Positions 53,820 to 63,635 of a DNA stretch of 64,000 nt are shown here, one piece after another. The stretch comes from Anaeromyxobacter dehalogenans 2CP-1 (lineage in GTDB: Bacteria > Myxococcota > Myxococcia > Myxococcales > Anaeromyxobacteraceae). Where the stretch lies: assembly GCF_000022145.1 (NCBI RefSeq), contig NC_011891.1:372001-436000 (forward strand), given 5' to 3'. The position numbers and the translations under genes are program-made. How positions within the stretch are numbered: position 1 is the stretch's first letter; every line of letters starts with the position of its first letter. Below the pieces are notes generated by a model, which saw only the letters and a program-made list of their open reading frames with translations, did no database searches and was not told the origin of the DNA.

Positions 53820-54602
53820 ATGCGAATGCTGCTCACCGTCGCGCTCGCGGTCCTCCCCTTCGCGAGCCTGGCCGACGCTCACGCGCACGGCGAGGCGGAG
53901 ATCGACCTCGGCCAGCGCGTCTGGGCCCGGCCCATCTCGCGCGATGCCTGGATCATCCGGTCGGTGAGCCCGATCGCTGGGTTCGGGGACGTCGAGTCGA
54001 ACGCGGTCCTCGTGGCGGGCGCCGCCGAGTCCGTGCTCATCGACACGCCGGCGACCGAGGCGCAGACCGCACCCGTGCTCGCGTGGGCCGCGGAGACGCT
54101 GCGCCGGCCGGTGCGCCACCTCGTCGTCACGCACTGGCACGCCGACCGGATGGGCGGGATCGGGCTCGCGCGGCCGAACCGGATCCGGACGTACGCGCTC
54201 GGGAAGACGCGCGCGCTCGCGCAGCGCCACGGCCTGGTGGTCCCGGAGCGCGAGCTGCGGCCCGAGGAGCGACTCGCCCTCGCGGGCGTGAAGCTCGAGA
54301 CCTGGTACCCCGGGCACGGGCACACCGCCGACAACCTCGTGGTGTGGCTGCCCGCGAACGGGCTGCTCGTGGGCGGGTGCTTCGTCAAGGCGGCGGAGGC
54401 GAGGACGCTCGGGAACCTCGAGGAGATCGATCCGGTGCAGTGGGCGAAGGGCGCCGCCGCGGCCGCGCGTCGCTATCCGCAGCCTCGGACGGTGGTCCCG
54501 GGCCACGGCGCGGCCGGCGGTCCGGAGCTGCTGCGGCACACCGCGGAGCTGGCCCAGGCGTACGCGGCGGAGCACGGACGCGAGGGCGAGCGGCGCCGGT
54601 GA
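53820..54602 (+). CDS. subclass B1 metallo-beta-lactamase
   Basis: A 260-residue exported enzyme: signal peptide (LLTVALAVLPFASLADA), then zinc ligands in B1 order: H105-x-H107-x-D109 (HWHADRMGG), H168 (GHGHTADNLVVWLP), C187 (LVGGCFVK) and H229 (VPGHG). The GGCFVK context and the lysine distinguish B1 from B2/B3. It would hydrolyse penicillins, cephalosporins and probably carbapenems. It sits in normal chromosomal context with native base composition, so it looks intrinsic rather than mobile. Confidence 0.88.
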   Translation: MRMLLTVALAVLPFASLADAHAHGEAEIDLGQRVWARPISRDAWIIRSVSPIAGFGDVESNAVLVAGAAESVLIDTPATEAQTAPVLAWAAETLRRPVRHLVVTHWHADRMGGIGLARPNRIRTYALGKTRALAQRHGLVVPERELRPEERLALAGVKLETWYPGHGHTADNLVVWLPANGLLVGGCFVKAAEARTLGNLEEIDPVQWAKGAAAAARRYPQPRTVVPGHGAAGGPELLRHTAELAQAYAAEHGREGERRR

Positions 54603-54642
54603 GGCGGGGAGCCGGATCGCCGGGGAGGCGATCCCGTGCACG

Positions 54643-55029
54643 TCAAAGGCAATCCCCGGTCAGGAGGCAGGCGGTGGCGATGCCCGCCACCCCGGCGTAC
54701 GAGATCCCGGCTGCGCCGAGCGCGATGGCCAGCGCGATCCGGACGGGCGCTCTTGCTCGACGGAACACCACCAGCGCCGTCAGCACCGAGACGAGGGGAA
54801 GTCCCGCCGCGGCGAGGTGCGGGACCAGCCGTTCACCGAGCCAGCCTGCCTTCTGCCAGCCGAGCGCCGTCGCGGTGGCGGCAAGCGCCACGAACGACGC
54901 CACGAGGATCGCGGCCAGGAACCCCGCAGCCCGGGGCCAGCGCGGCTGCGTGAGCGCGCCACCGAGCGCGACCCCGACGACGAGGATCCCGAGCGCCACG
55001 AGATACGGGACGGGCAAGAGGTGAGGCAT
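54643..55029 (-). CDS. hypothetical four-helix membrane protein
   Basis: A 128-residue protein with four membrane helices (LVALGILVVGVALGGAL; AAGFLAAILVASFVALAATATAL; LAAAGLPLVSVLTALVVF; ALAIALGAAGISYAGVAGIATA). No family recognised. Convergent with the beta-lactamase gene. Confidence 0.6.
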   Translation of the reverse strand: MPHLLPVPYLVALGILVVGVALGGALTQPRWPRAAGFLAAILVASFVALAATATALGWQKAGWLGERLVPHLAAAGLPLVSVLTALVVFRRARAPVRIALAIALGAAGISYAGVAGIATACLLTGDCL

Positions 55030-55136
55030 GGCGCCGAGACTACAGCGAAGGACGCCCGCCTGCCGACGGAACCCTGCGTGAAGCGTGCGGGCGCCGGACG
55101 GGCCGCGGATCGGCACACCCCTTCACCCGGAGCGCG

Positions 55137-55709
55137 TCACCTCGGCGAGGCCTCGCTGGGCGGAGGCGTGCGGGCCACGCGGACGGAGCGGACGGTCGCG
55201 GCGCCGCTCGTCCCGACCGCCGGCTGCGCGGACGGGCCGCGAAACGCCTCGGGCCCGCCACGGAGGAAGCCGGCGTAGGACGTCGCGAGGCATCCGAGGA
55301 ACAGGAGCGGATCGATCACGTACAGCGGGCTCAGCCGCCGGGCGTCGCCGACCGAGAAGTGCGCGATCGCGGCGGAGACGAGCGTGAGGCCGAAGCCGAA
55401 GTAGGCGAACTCCCGGACCTTGCGCGGCACACCGGGGACGAGCAGCGCGAGGACGCCGAGCGCCTTCGCGATCGTGAGCTCCACCTTGAAGTACGGGGGC
55501 AGCCCGAGGTGCACGAACGCGCCCTCCTTGCCATCGGGGAACGGGAAGCGATCGTGGAACGTGAACGAGAGGACGCTGAACACCATCACGGCGCACACCA
55601 GGCCGGTGCTGATCCAGTACGCGAGGCGCGCGCGTCGCGCGCTCCTGGGGGGAGGAGCGCGCAGCGCCGGCGGAGCGGCGGTCGTGGACGGGGTCGTCGT
55701 GCTCGTCAT
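55137..55709 (-). CDS. DoxX-like membrane protein
   Basis: A 190-residue protein of the DoxX-like family: four helices with YFKVELTIAKALGVLALLVPGVPRKVREFAYFGFGLTLVSAAIAHFS, where the KxLGxxALL(V)P and EFAYFG signatures are clear. It lies 70 bp downstream of an ECF41-like sigma factor gene in the same direction. ECF41 factors are commonly paired with DoxX or carboxymuconolactone decarboxylase genes that they control. N- and C-terminal tails are low-complexity. Confidence 0.82.
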   Translation of the reverse strand: MTSTTTPSTTAAPPALRAPPPRSARRARLAYWISTGLVCAVMVFSVLSFTFHDRFPFPDGKEGAFVHLGLPPYFKVELTIAKALGVLALLVPGVPRKVREFAYFGFGLTLVSAAIAHFSVGDARRLSPLYVIDPLLFLGCLATSYAGFLRGGPEAFRGPSAQPAVGTSGAATVRSVRVARTPPPSEASPR

Positions 55710-55779
55710 CGGGGGCAGATCTCCAGGGTGGGGTTCGCCGAGGAGACGACGCGGCTCGGCGGAGCGTGACGCGGCGGGC

Positions 55780-56664
55780 TCACGCCAGCGGACCGACGTG
55801 GCGGAGCCGCTCCGGGTCCACCTGGAGATACACGTGCCGTACCTTGCCGCCGGCGACCGCGAGCACGATGGCCGACACCGGACGCCCGTCCTCGAACGCC
55901 ACCGCGGCCGGCTCCCCGTTGAGCGTGCGCTCGCGCAGCTCGAGCGGCGCCCCGACCCGCTGCCGCGCCACGGACGCGAGCAGCGCGGCCACCTTCACGC
56001 CGCCGACCACCGGCCGTCCGATGTTGCGGATGCGTCCGTAGCGCACCACGCCCGGACCCGCGTCGGCGATGAGGACGGCGTCCTCCGCGAGCAGCTCGAG
56101 CAGCGCGCGCTGGTCACCACGCGCGCTCGCCTCCATGAACGCCGCCAGGAGCCGGCGGTGCTCGTCGCGCGACGCCCGGAGCGTGCGGCGCTCCGTCGCG
56201 ACGTTCTCCCTCGCCCGCCTGAGGAGCTGCCGGCACGCCGGCTCGCTCCTCTCGAGCCGCGCCGCGATCTCGGCGTGGGTCATGTCGAACACGTCGTGCA
56301 GCAGCAGCACGGCGCGCTCGGCGGGCGTGAGGCGCTGCAGGAGGACCAGGAACGCCATCGAGATCCGGTCGAGCATCTCCACGCGCCCGAGGCCCGCGCG
56401 CTCGAGGTCCACCGGCTCCGGCAGCCGATCGCTGCGGCTCTCCTCCCGCCTCGCCCGCGCCGAGCCGAGCTCGTCGAGGCAGAGGCGCGCGACGGTGGTG
56501 AGCAGGAACGCCTTCGCGGAGCCGACCTCGTCCGGGCGCCGCTGCCACCGGAGCCACGCCTCCTGCACCACGTCCTCGGCGCGCGCCAGCTCCCCGAGCA
56601 TCCGGTAGGCGAGCGCGAGCAGGGCCGGACGTTGCGTCTCGAAGGTCTCCGTTCCGTCGGTCAT
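55780..56664 (-). CDS. ECF41/SigJ-type RNA polymerase sigma factor with SnoaL-like tail
   Basis: A 294-residue sigma factor. Region 2 (RPALLALAYRMLGELARAEDVVQEAWLRWQR) and region 4 (LTPAERAVLLLHDVFDMTHAEIAARLERSEPACRQLLRRARENV) are followed by a 110-residue SnoaL/NTF2-like domain (HRRLLAAFMEASARGDQRALLELLAEDAVLIADAGP). In ECF41 factors this tail replaces a separate anti-sigma factor. The downstream DoxX gene is the expected target. Confidence 0.87.
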   Translation of the reverse strand: MTDGTETFETQRPALLALAYRMLGELARAEDVVQEAWLRWQRRPDEVGSAKAFLLTTVARLCLDELGSARARREESRSDRLPEPVDLERAGLGRVEMLDRISMAFLVLLQRLTPAERAVLLLHDVFDMTHAEIAARLERSEPACRQLLRRARENVATERRTLRASRDEHRRLLAAFMEASARGDQRALLELLAEDAVLIADAGPGVVRYGRIRNIGRPVVGGVKVAALLASVARQRVGAPLELRERTLNGEPAAVAFEDGRPVSAIVLAVAGGKVRHVYLQVDPERLRHVGPLA

Positions 56665-56741
56665 CCCGGGCAGACGACGTAGCCGCGCGAAGCGTGACGC
56701 GCAGCGGCGGCGCGCATCTCGACGCCCTGGCGTCACACGAA

Positions 56742-56766
56742 AGAACGCCCGGGATCACCGGGCGTT
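56742..56766 (-). terminator. terminator hairpin in the left att repeat
   Basis: GAACGCCCGG-GATCA-CCGGGCGTTC forms a 10-bp stem followed on the minus strand by a T-rich stretch. It is the duplicate of the tRNA-Gly terminator at 61265-61287 and was probably the original terminator before the island inserted. Confidence 0.7.
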
Positions 56767-56806
56767 CGGTCCACCGAAGATTGGAGCGGGAAACCGGATT
56801 CGAACC
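56745..56806. repeat. left 62-bp att-type direct repeat (tRNA-Gly 3' end plus terminator)
   Basis: Matches 61267-61328 at 59 of 62 positions with a constant offset of 4,522 bp; 56774-56806 is identical. Positions 56781-56806 equal the last 26 nt of tRNA-Gly including CCA, with no tRNA body attached. This is the signature left by a site-specific integrase at a tRNA 3' end. Confidence 0.85.
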
Positions 56807-57013
56807 GAAACCGCGCGCGCGGGGCCCGTCTGTGGTCGGTCTCGCCTGCAACCCCCCGAATCCTTGCGGGAACTACCTCGTCTCGACGTCCGAGCTGTGG
56901 GAGGGGATCCCGCCTTTCCCGCGCATGGAACGCGGGGGGATCCCCGTCGTGCTCGGGGCGGCTCGCGAAGGGAACTGCGGCTGGGTGTAGGGGATCTCCC
57001 CGGGGTGGCACGG

Positions 57014-57300
57014 TGGCGCCGCGCGCCGTCGTGTTCGGGCGGGGGTACTACGTGAGCCGGGCCCAGCGCGCCCTCGTGAAGGCCTTCGCCGACGCCGTCC
57101 GGGCGGAGGCGCGGTCGCTGCGGCACGGGTCGGCCTCAAGGCGGCGTCGACCCGCGCTGCGGAGCTGACGCGGCAGCTCATGGATGCGGGGATACCGTCC
57201 ACGAACGTCGCCCTCCACGCCGTTCGTGCTCTCGCGCTGCCGGCAAATGGCGGGGCACGCCGGCGGGTCGCCGCGCGCTGGCGGAAGCAGGTGAGCCGCC
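57014..57300 (+). pseudogene. degenerate coding fragment in the island
   Basis: The frame FGRGYYVSRAQRALVKAFADAVRAEARSLRHG stops making sense near 57130, where a shifted frame continues as VGLKAASTRAAELTRQLMDAGIPSTNVALHAVRALALP. Together they could be one frameshifted helical protein of about 95 residues. No family recognised. The rest of 56807-57389 shows nothing supportable. Confidence 0.3.
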
Positions 57301-57389
57301 TTGTGACGCACGGTCACGGCTCTCCGTCTCGCCCTCTTGGTTCCGTCGAGGGCGCTCACTTAACGTCGAATGGAAAGGAGGCCAACGAC

Positions 57390-57542
57390 ATGGCCATCGT
57401 GCACCGGAAGATCACCGAGGAGTGGATCGAGGACCCCGGTCGAGACGCTCGACGACGCCGACTGCGACGAGGAGGAGTGCAGCGACGAGGAGAGCGCGGC
57501 CGAGGCGCCGCGGAAGCGACGCCAGCAGCTGGCGAGAGGCTC
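57390..57542 (+). pseudogene. small acidic ORF with a likely frameshift at a C4 run
   Basis: A very strong AAAGGAGG precedes an ATG encoding MAIVHRKITEEWIEDP. At the CCCC near 57433 a one-base shift gives ETLDDADCDEEECSDEESAAE, an acidic sequence that looks more protein-like than the original basic frame. Either an extra C broke the gene or the reading shifts. The shifted frame runs into the next gene without a stop. Confidence 0.3.
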
Positions 57543-57648
57543 CGCACAGACGGGCCGTCGGGACCTCCCGATGGCCCGTCTTCATTTCCGGGACCGCCCG
57601 CGTCGACAGTGGGATGAACCCATGGTGTCATCGAGCGGGAGACATCTG

Positions 57649-58860
57649 ATGAAGCTGCTCGCATTACTGCTCGGGGCACTCGGGTTCGCGCCGACGGCGG
57701 TCGAACGGGCCGCACTACTCCAGTTCCGCGGTGATGCCGCAGCGGCGCTCTCGGCAGCGGATACGATCCTCGCGAAGGATCCGCAGGACGCCCGGGCCTT
57801 GTTCGTCGCGGCTTGCGCCGCCGTCGAGGCGGGCGACCTTGACCGCGCTTCGGTGTACACGGGTCGGCTCGAGCAGCACGGCCGGGATCCGCACGTCGTC
57901 GTCCTGAAGCGCCTCATCGAGCGCCGTCGCGAGCGGAAGGATGAGCCGCTCCGCGAAGCACTCGTGCTGGCCTGGAGGGACACCGGGCGACCGGACCTCT
58001 CGGGCAATCGAATCCTGCGCGAGAGCGAGTCGTGGGGTCAGCTCGTGCCCAAGATCGACCGCCCTGTCCGCGCCCGCCTGACCGCCGGCGAGCGCTTCAT
58101 GTTCGACGGCATCGGCTCCGCCACCAGCGCCGCGTACGTCAAGGCGGCGATCCGGGCGGCCGCGGATGCGGAGAAGCAACCCGTCGTCGTGAACCTAGAC
58201 GTTCTCGGCGCCTTGACCCCCTTCGCCGCCATCAAAGGCATCGACGCGCAGGCAGCCTCGCGCGCGGCCGCTCACGTCGGCCGCGTCGTCGTCGCGGCTG
58301 AGCCGGACAACGGCTACATGGAGCTGGCGAGCCTGCTCGCGGCCGCCCCCGGTACCGTTCCGTTCAACGCCGACGATCTCTCGGCCATCGAAAGGGCCCT
58401 GGGAAAGCCCCGGTTCGAGTACCCGCGCGAAGGATCGTTGACGCAGCTCCGGCAACTGGCGGCGCACTTCGATCCGGGCCACGCCGAACTCCGGGCTTGG
58501 TCCGCAGCGCTGGGGGCGTCCGTTCCACTATTCCGGCTGTGGCAGCGTGCGGAGGCGGTCAAGGATCCCGAGCTGCGCGTCCGCGCCGGCCGGGTGCTCC
58601 AGGCGGTTGGGTTACGGCTCCGCGAGGCCGGCACCGCGCTCGAGAAGAGCCTCTCCTTCGCGCTGGAGGTGAAGGGCGCCGAGCTGCGTGGCGACGCTGC
58701 GGCCGTCGAGGCTGCGAAGGCGGCTCGTGCGCAGTGGTGGGCGTGGCATCAGGCGACCGAGGACGCCCGCAGGCGCATGGGGAACTGGCCGTTCGCGGCG
58801 GGCTGGCGCGAGTGGACGCCGGCGGGAGAGGTCGCCTACATGCGGAAGCTGACCGACTAG
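57649..58860 (+). CDS. unknown 403-residue protein of the island
   Basis: Starts at an ATG preceded by GGGAG, with a short hydrophobic N-terminus (MKLLALLLGALGF). Residues ~15-100 resemble TPR-like helical pairs (GDAAAALSAADTILAKDPQDARALFVAACAAVEAGDLDRASVYTGRL). The middle has VVVNLDVLGALTPFAAIKGIDAQAASRAAAHVGRVVVAAEP, an alternating beta/alpha pattern, and the C-terminus is helical and Trp-rich. No family recognised. It lies 26 bp before the AlbA_2 gene, so the two are probably co-transcribed and may act together. Confidence 0.6.
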   Translation: MKLLALLLGALGFAPTAVERAALLQFRGDAAAALSAADTILAKDPQDARALFVAACAAVEAGDLDRASVYTGRLEQHGRDPHVVVLKRLIERRRERKDEPLREALVLAWRDTGRPDLSGNRILRESESWGQLVPKIDRPVRARLTAGERFMFDGIGSATSAAYVKAAIRAAADAEKQPVVVNLDVLGALTPFAAIKGIDAQAASRAAAHVGRVVVAAEPDNGYMELASLLAAAPGTVPFNADDLSAIERALGKPRFEYPREGSLTQLRQLAAHFDPGHAELRAWSAALGASVPLFRLWQRAEAVKDPELRVRAGRVLQAVGLRLREAGTALEKSLSFALEVKGAELRGDAAAVEAAKAARAQWWAWHQATEDARRRMGNWPFAAGWREWTPAGEVAYMRKLTD

Positions 58861-58886
58861 CATTTCGTGGACAGTGCGGGAGCGAG

Positions 58887-60503
58887 ATGAAGCAAAGAGG
58901 ACTCGAGGAGCTGCGGATCTGGATGAACTCGGTCGAAGCCGAGCGCCTCGAATTCAAGGAGGCGAAGAACAATTTCGACCTAGAAAAGCTCGTCCAGTAC
59001 TGCGTCGCCATCGCGAACGAGGGCGGGGGCGTGCTCATTCTGGGGGTCACAGACCAGGCTCCCCGCCGCGTCGTGGGCAGCCGGGCGTTCGAGGATCTCG
59101 AGAGGACGAAGTCTCAGTTGGTCGACCGTCTGAAGCTCCGCGTTGATGCCGACGTGATCGCGCACCCCGACGGCAGGGTTGTCGCGTTCACGATTCCGCC
59201 CCGCCCTCTCGGCGTCCCGCTTCACCACAACGGCGCGTATCTGATGAGGGCGGGCGAGTCGCTCGTCGCGATGACGCCTGACAGGTTGCGACGCATCTTC
59301 GACGAGGTTGTGCCCGATCACTCGGCGGAGATCGTTCCCGCCGCTACGATGGCCGATCTCGAGCCCGGAGCCATCGAGAAGTTCCGAGAGCTGTGGCGAC
59401 GGAAGTCAGGTAACGAGCAGATCGACCGAATGGGGCCGGATCAACTCCTGGCGGACGCCGAGCTGGCGCCCGACGGCCGCATCAGTGTTGCGGCGCTCGT
59501 GCTGCTCGGCACTCGCGCTGGGCTCGGAAGACATCTAGCGCAGGCCGAGCTGGTGGCTGAGTACCGGTCCGCGGACGCGAGCATCGCGCCACAGCAGCGT
59601 CTCGAATTCCGCGAAGGGTTCCTGCGCTACTTCGACGAGCTGCTTCGGTTTGTCCAAGCGCGCAACGAGGTGCAGCAGTTCCGCGACGGCCTCATCATCA
59701 GGGACATTCCCACCATCAACGAGGTCGCCGCACGCGAGGCGATCCTGAATGCGGTGAGCCACCGCGATTACAGGCACGCTGGATCGATCTTCCTGCGCCT
59801 GTACCCTCGACGGATCGAGATCGTGAGCCCCGGCGGGTTCCCTCCAGGCGTGACGGCGGAGAACATCTTGTGGCGGCAAGCGCCGCGGAACCGACGGCTC
59901 GCGGAGGCGCTCGCGAAGTGCGGGTTCGTCGAGCGCTCCGGCCAGGGCGCCGACAGGATGTTCGAGGAGTCCATCAAGGAGGGTAAGCCCCGTCCCGACT
60001 TTGCCGGGACGGACGACTATCAGGTCGCGCTCACGTTGCGTGGCGACGTGCAAGACGTCGCCTTCCTCCGTTTCCTAGAGCGCGTCGGTCAGGAAACCCT
60101 TGTCTCATTCTCGACGACCGACCTCGTCGTCCTCGATATCGTTCATCGCGGCGAGGAGGTCCCGAAGAACCTCGCGTCTCGTGTGCCTCAACTGGTCGAG
60201 AAGGGTGTCCTTGAGCGCTACGGCCGAGGGCGGAAGAAGCTCATGCTTTCGCGCCGCTTCTACGCGTTCGTCGGCCGCAAGGGGGAGTACACGCGCCGGC
60301 GCGGCCTCGACAAGCCGCATTCGAAAATGCTGCTGCTCCAGCACCTAGAGCAGTTCGAGACGGCGACCATCCAGGAGTTCGAGCAGGCGCTCCCTGGCCA
60401 CGTCCGTCACGCCATTCACCGGCTGCTCCGAGAGTTGAAGAGGGAAGGAAAGGTCGTGATGCTCGGGTCCAAGCGTGGAAGCCGCTGGACCCTGAAGAAG
60501 TGA
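58887..60503 (+). CDS. AlbA_2/Schlafen-type ATP-binding protein (COG2865-like)
   Basis: A 538-residue protein. The N-terminus is an AlbA_2 domain (ERLEFKEAKNNFDLEKLVQYCVAIANEGGGVLILGVTD). The middle carries the HATPase-like C-terminal block of this family (NEVAAREAILNAVSHRDYRHAGSIFLRLYPRRIEIVSPGGFPPGVT; GFVERSGQGADRMFEE), and the C-terminal third has winged-helix-like segments. Such proteins are called transcriptional regulators or putative helicases, and several relatives occur on phages and defence islands. Here it is island cargo; a defence or regulatory role is possible but unproven. Confidence 0.8.
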   Translation: MKQRGLEELRIWMNSVEAERLEFKEAKNNFDLEKLVQYCVAIANEGGGVLILGVTDQAPRRVVGSRAFEDLERTKSQLVDRLKLRVDADVIAHPDGRVVAFTIPPRPLGVPLHHNGAYLMRAGESLVAMTPDRLRRIFDEVVPDHSAEIVPAATMADLEPGAIEKFRELWRRKSGNEQIDRMGPDQLLADAELAPDGRISVAALVLLGTRAGLGRHLAQAELVAEYRSADASIAPQQRLEFREGFLRYFDELLRFVQARNEVQQFRDGLIIRDIPTINEVAAREAILNAVSHRDYRHAGSIFLRLYPRRIEIVSPGGFPPGVTAENILWRQAPRNRRLAEALAKCGFVERSGQGADRMFEESIKEGKPRPDFAGTDDYQVALTLRGDVQDVAFLRFLERVGQETLVSFSTTDLVVLDIVHRGEEVPKNLASRVPQLVEKGVLERYGRGRKKLMLSRRFYAFVGRKGEYTRRRGLDKPHSKMLLLQHLEQFETATIQEFEQALPGHVRHAIHRLLRELKREGKVVMLGSKRGSRWTLKK

Positions 60504-60721
60504 TTTGCAGCCAGCAAAGCAGCCGTCGCACCCAGTAACAAAACTGACGTATCAAAAACCCGTAACATCCCGTTTTATCAGGAAGTAGTCTCGTGGCGCG
60601 ATCGCGCCGCGCGATCGCAAAGCCATCGCCTGAACACGGCCGCCAGCGTGAGCGCGGCCGGTGAGCGGGCTGCAGGCGCGCCGGCGCCGGTTCGCCTTGC
60701 GCGCCTGACTCCCCGAGCCGC
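60504..60721. other. A/T-richer intergenic stretch in the island
   Basis: Positions 60500-60590 contain runs such as AACAAAACTGACGTATC and ATCAAAAACCCG, unlike the rest of the window. No gene, hairpin or known site was identified with confidence. Confidence 0.5.
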
Positions 60722-61183
60722 TCAGGCGCGCTCGACCGCCGCCCGCAGCGTCTCCAGCGCCTGCCGGACGTCGTGCCGGAACGGCGTGGTGAGCAGGGCG
60801 GCGGCGAAGCCGACGGTCACGGTTCCGGCCACGAGCGCGAGGACGATCCCCGCGACATCGGATGCGAGCCCGCGCAGGTTCGCCGCGGCCGCATACGAGA
60901 AGAGCGCGAACCAGACCCCCAGGAATGCGGCGAGCGCCCACCGAAGCCGGAAGCGGAGTCGGACGACGGAGCCAGCCCCGGCGCTCTCGATCTCGCCGAC
61001 GACCACCGCGTGCGGCCGCTGGACGTTCCGCACCAGCTGGAAGCGCCGCCCCTGGAGCTTTCCGCGGAACGGCCGCTGCGCCGCCCAGTGCCCCTGGGTC
61101 ACCAGCTCGGCCACCCGTGCAGCGATCTCGTCCGGGGTGGACGTCGAGCGAAGCTCGGTGCGGTCGAAGGGGAGGAGGTTCAT
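60722..61183 (-). CDS. hypothetical two-helix membrane protein
   Basis: A 153-residue protein: an N-terminal soluble part (RPFRGKLQGRRFQLVRNVQRPHAVVVGEI) and two helices (WALAAFLGVWFALFSYAAAA; DVAGIVLALVAGTVTVGFAAALL). GGAGGAGG precedes the ATG. Base composition is closer to the host than to the other island genes. No family recognised. Confidence 0.55.
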   Translation of the reverse strand: MNLLPFDRTELRSTSTPDEIAARVAELVTQGHWAAQRPFRGKLQGRRFQLVRNVQRPHAVVVGEIESAGAGSVVRLRFRLRWALAAFLGVWFALFSYAAAANLRGLASDVAGIVLALVAGTVTVGFAAALLTTPFRHDVRQALETLRAAVERA

Positions 61184-61264
61184 CCTGGAGCGCTGTGCCT
61201 CGGGGTCGGGGGAACTCGGGTCGTACCGGTGGTGCACACCGTATCCCGGCAGCGCCTAAAACGA

Positions 61265-61287
61265 AACGCCCGGGGTCGCCGGGCGTT
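61265..61287 (-). terminator. tRNA-Gly terminator
   Basis: AACGCCCGG-GGTCG-CCGGGCGTT is a perfect 9-bp stem. On the minus strand it is followed by CGTTTT, giving a rho-independent terminator 15 bp after the tRNA 3' end. Confidence 0.75.
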
Positions 61288-61328
61288 CGGTCCATCGAAG
61301 ATTGGAGCGGGAAACCGGATTCGAACCG
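61267..61328. repeat. right 62-bp att-type direct repeat
   Basis: Partner of 56745-56806. This copy is joined to the complete tRNA-Gly gene, as expected when an element inserts at the tRNA 3' end and restores the gene. Confidence 0.85.
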
Positions 61329-61378
61329 GCGACCCTCAGCTTGGGAAGCTGATGCTCTACCAACTGAGCTATTCCCGC
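61303..61378 (-). tRNA. tRNA-Gly (anticodon CCC)
   Basis: A 76-nt cloverleaf read from 61378 to 61303: acceptor GCGGGAA/TTCCCGC, D-arm GCTC/GAGC, anticodon stem TCAGC/GCTGA with loop TTCCCAA (anticodon CCC), T-arm GCCGG-TTCGAAT-CCGGT, discriminator T and encoded CCA. It serves as the attachment site of the adjacent island. Confidence 0.95.
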
Positions 61379-61457
61379 GTCGCGACCCCGTTTTTGCCGT
61401 GAAGGCGGGCGGGAGTCAAGGAGATCGGCGGCGCGCTCGGGAGGGGGCGACCGAGGT

Positions 61458-63416
<1,959 letters not shown>

Positions 63417-63430
63417 GACGGCTCCTCGCG

Positions 63431-63465
63431 AAACGACTCTGGGTCAGGAGCAAACGACTCTGGGT
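63431..63465. promoter_or_regulatory. tandem AAACGACTCTGGGT boxes (enhancer-like)
   Basis: AAACGACTCTGGGT occurs at 63431-63444 and 63452-63465, 21 bp apart. Its complement ACCCAGAGTCGTTT occurs at 6845 and 6871. Position between the activator and its divergent neighbour fits an upstream activating sequence. Confidence 0.6.
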
Positions 63466-63486
63466 TCGGGGAGAGGCGGGCCTGGT

Positions 63487-63503
63487 GTACCGGTACTGTA
63501 CCG
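63487..63503. promoter_or_regulatory. overlapping palindromes GTACCGGTAC / CGGTACTGTACCG
   Basis: Positions 63487-63496 are a perfect 10-bp palindrome and 63491-63503 a perfect 6+1+6 dyad. They lie in the intergenic region before the dehydrogenase gene and look like a TetR- or FadR-class operator; the factor is unknown. Confidence 0.4.
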
Positions 63504-63635
63504 AAACCGGAACGGAATGCGCCAGTGACGGAACAGAACGGAACACGTCTGGGAACCAGACCCTCGCGGGGAGGCTGCGTTGATTCGCATGTCAACCCGC
63601 CGCCTTGGCCGCTCGGCCGGGCAGGGGCGATGACG

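Larger units (their letters stand above)
56745..61328. mobile_element. small tRNA-Gly-integrated genomic island
   Basis: About 4.5 kb bounded by the 62-bp repeats. Codons inside the two main genes (57649 and 58887) use visibly more A/T in third positions than the rest of the window, and a short A/T-rich stretch lies at 60500-60590. Cargo: degenerate small ORFs, a 403-residue unknown protein, an AlbA_2-type ATP-binding protein and a two-helix membrane protein. No integrase was found inside, so the element is probably a decayed or non-autonomous satellite. Confidence 0.72.

Noticed and set aside
53820-54602. Acquired antibiotic-resistance cassette.
   Set aside because: No integron site, insertion sequence or change in base composition surrounds the B1 beta-lactamase gene.
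56781-56806. Second functional tRNA gene.
   Set aside because: Only the last 26 nt of the tRNA are present; the acceptor 5' strand, D-arm and anticodon arm are missing.
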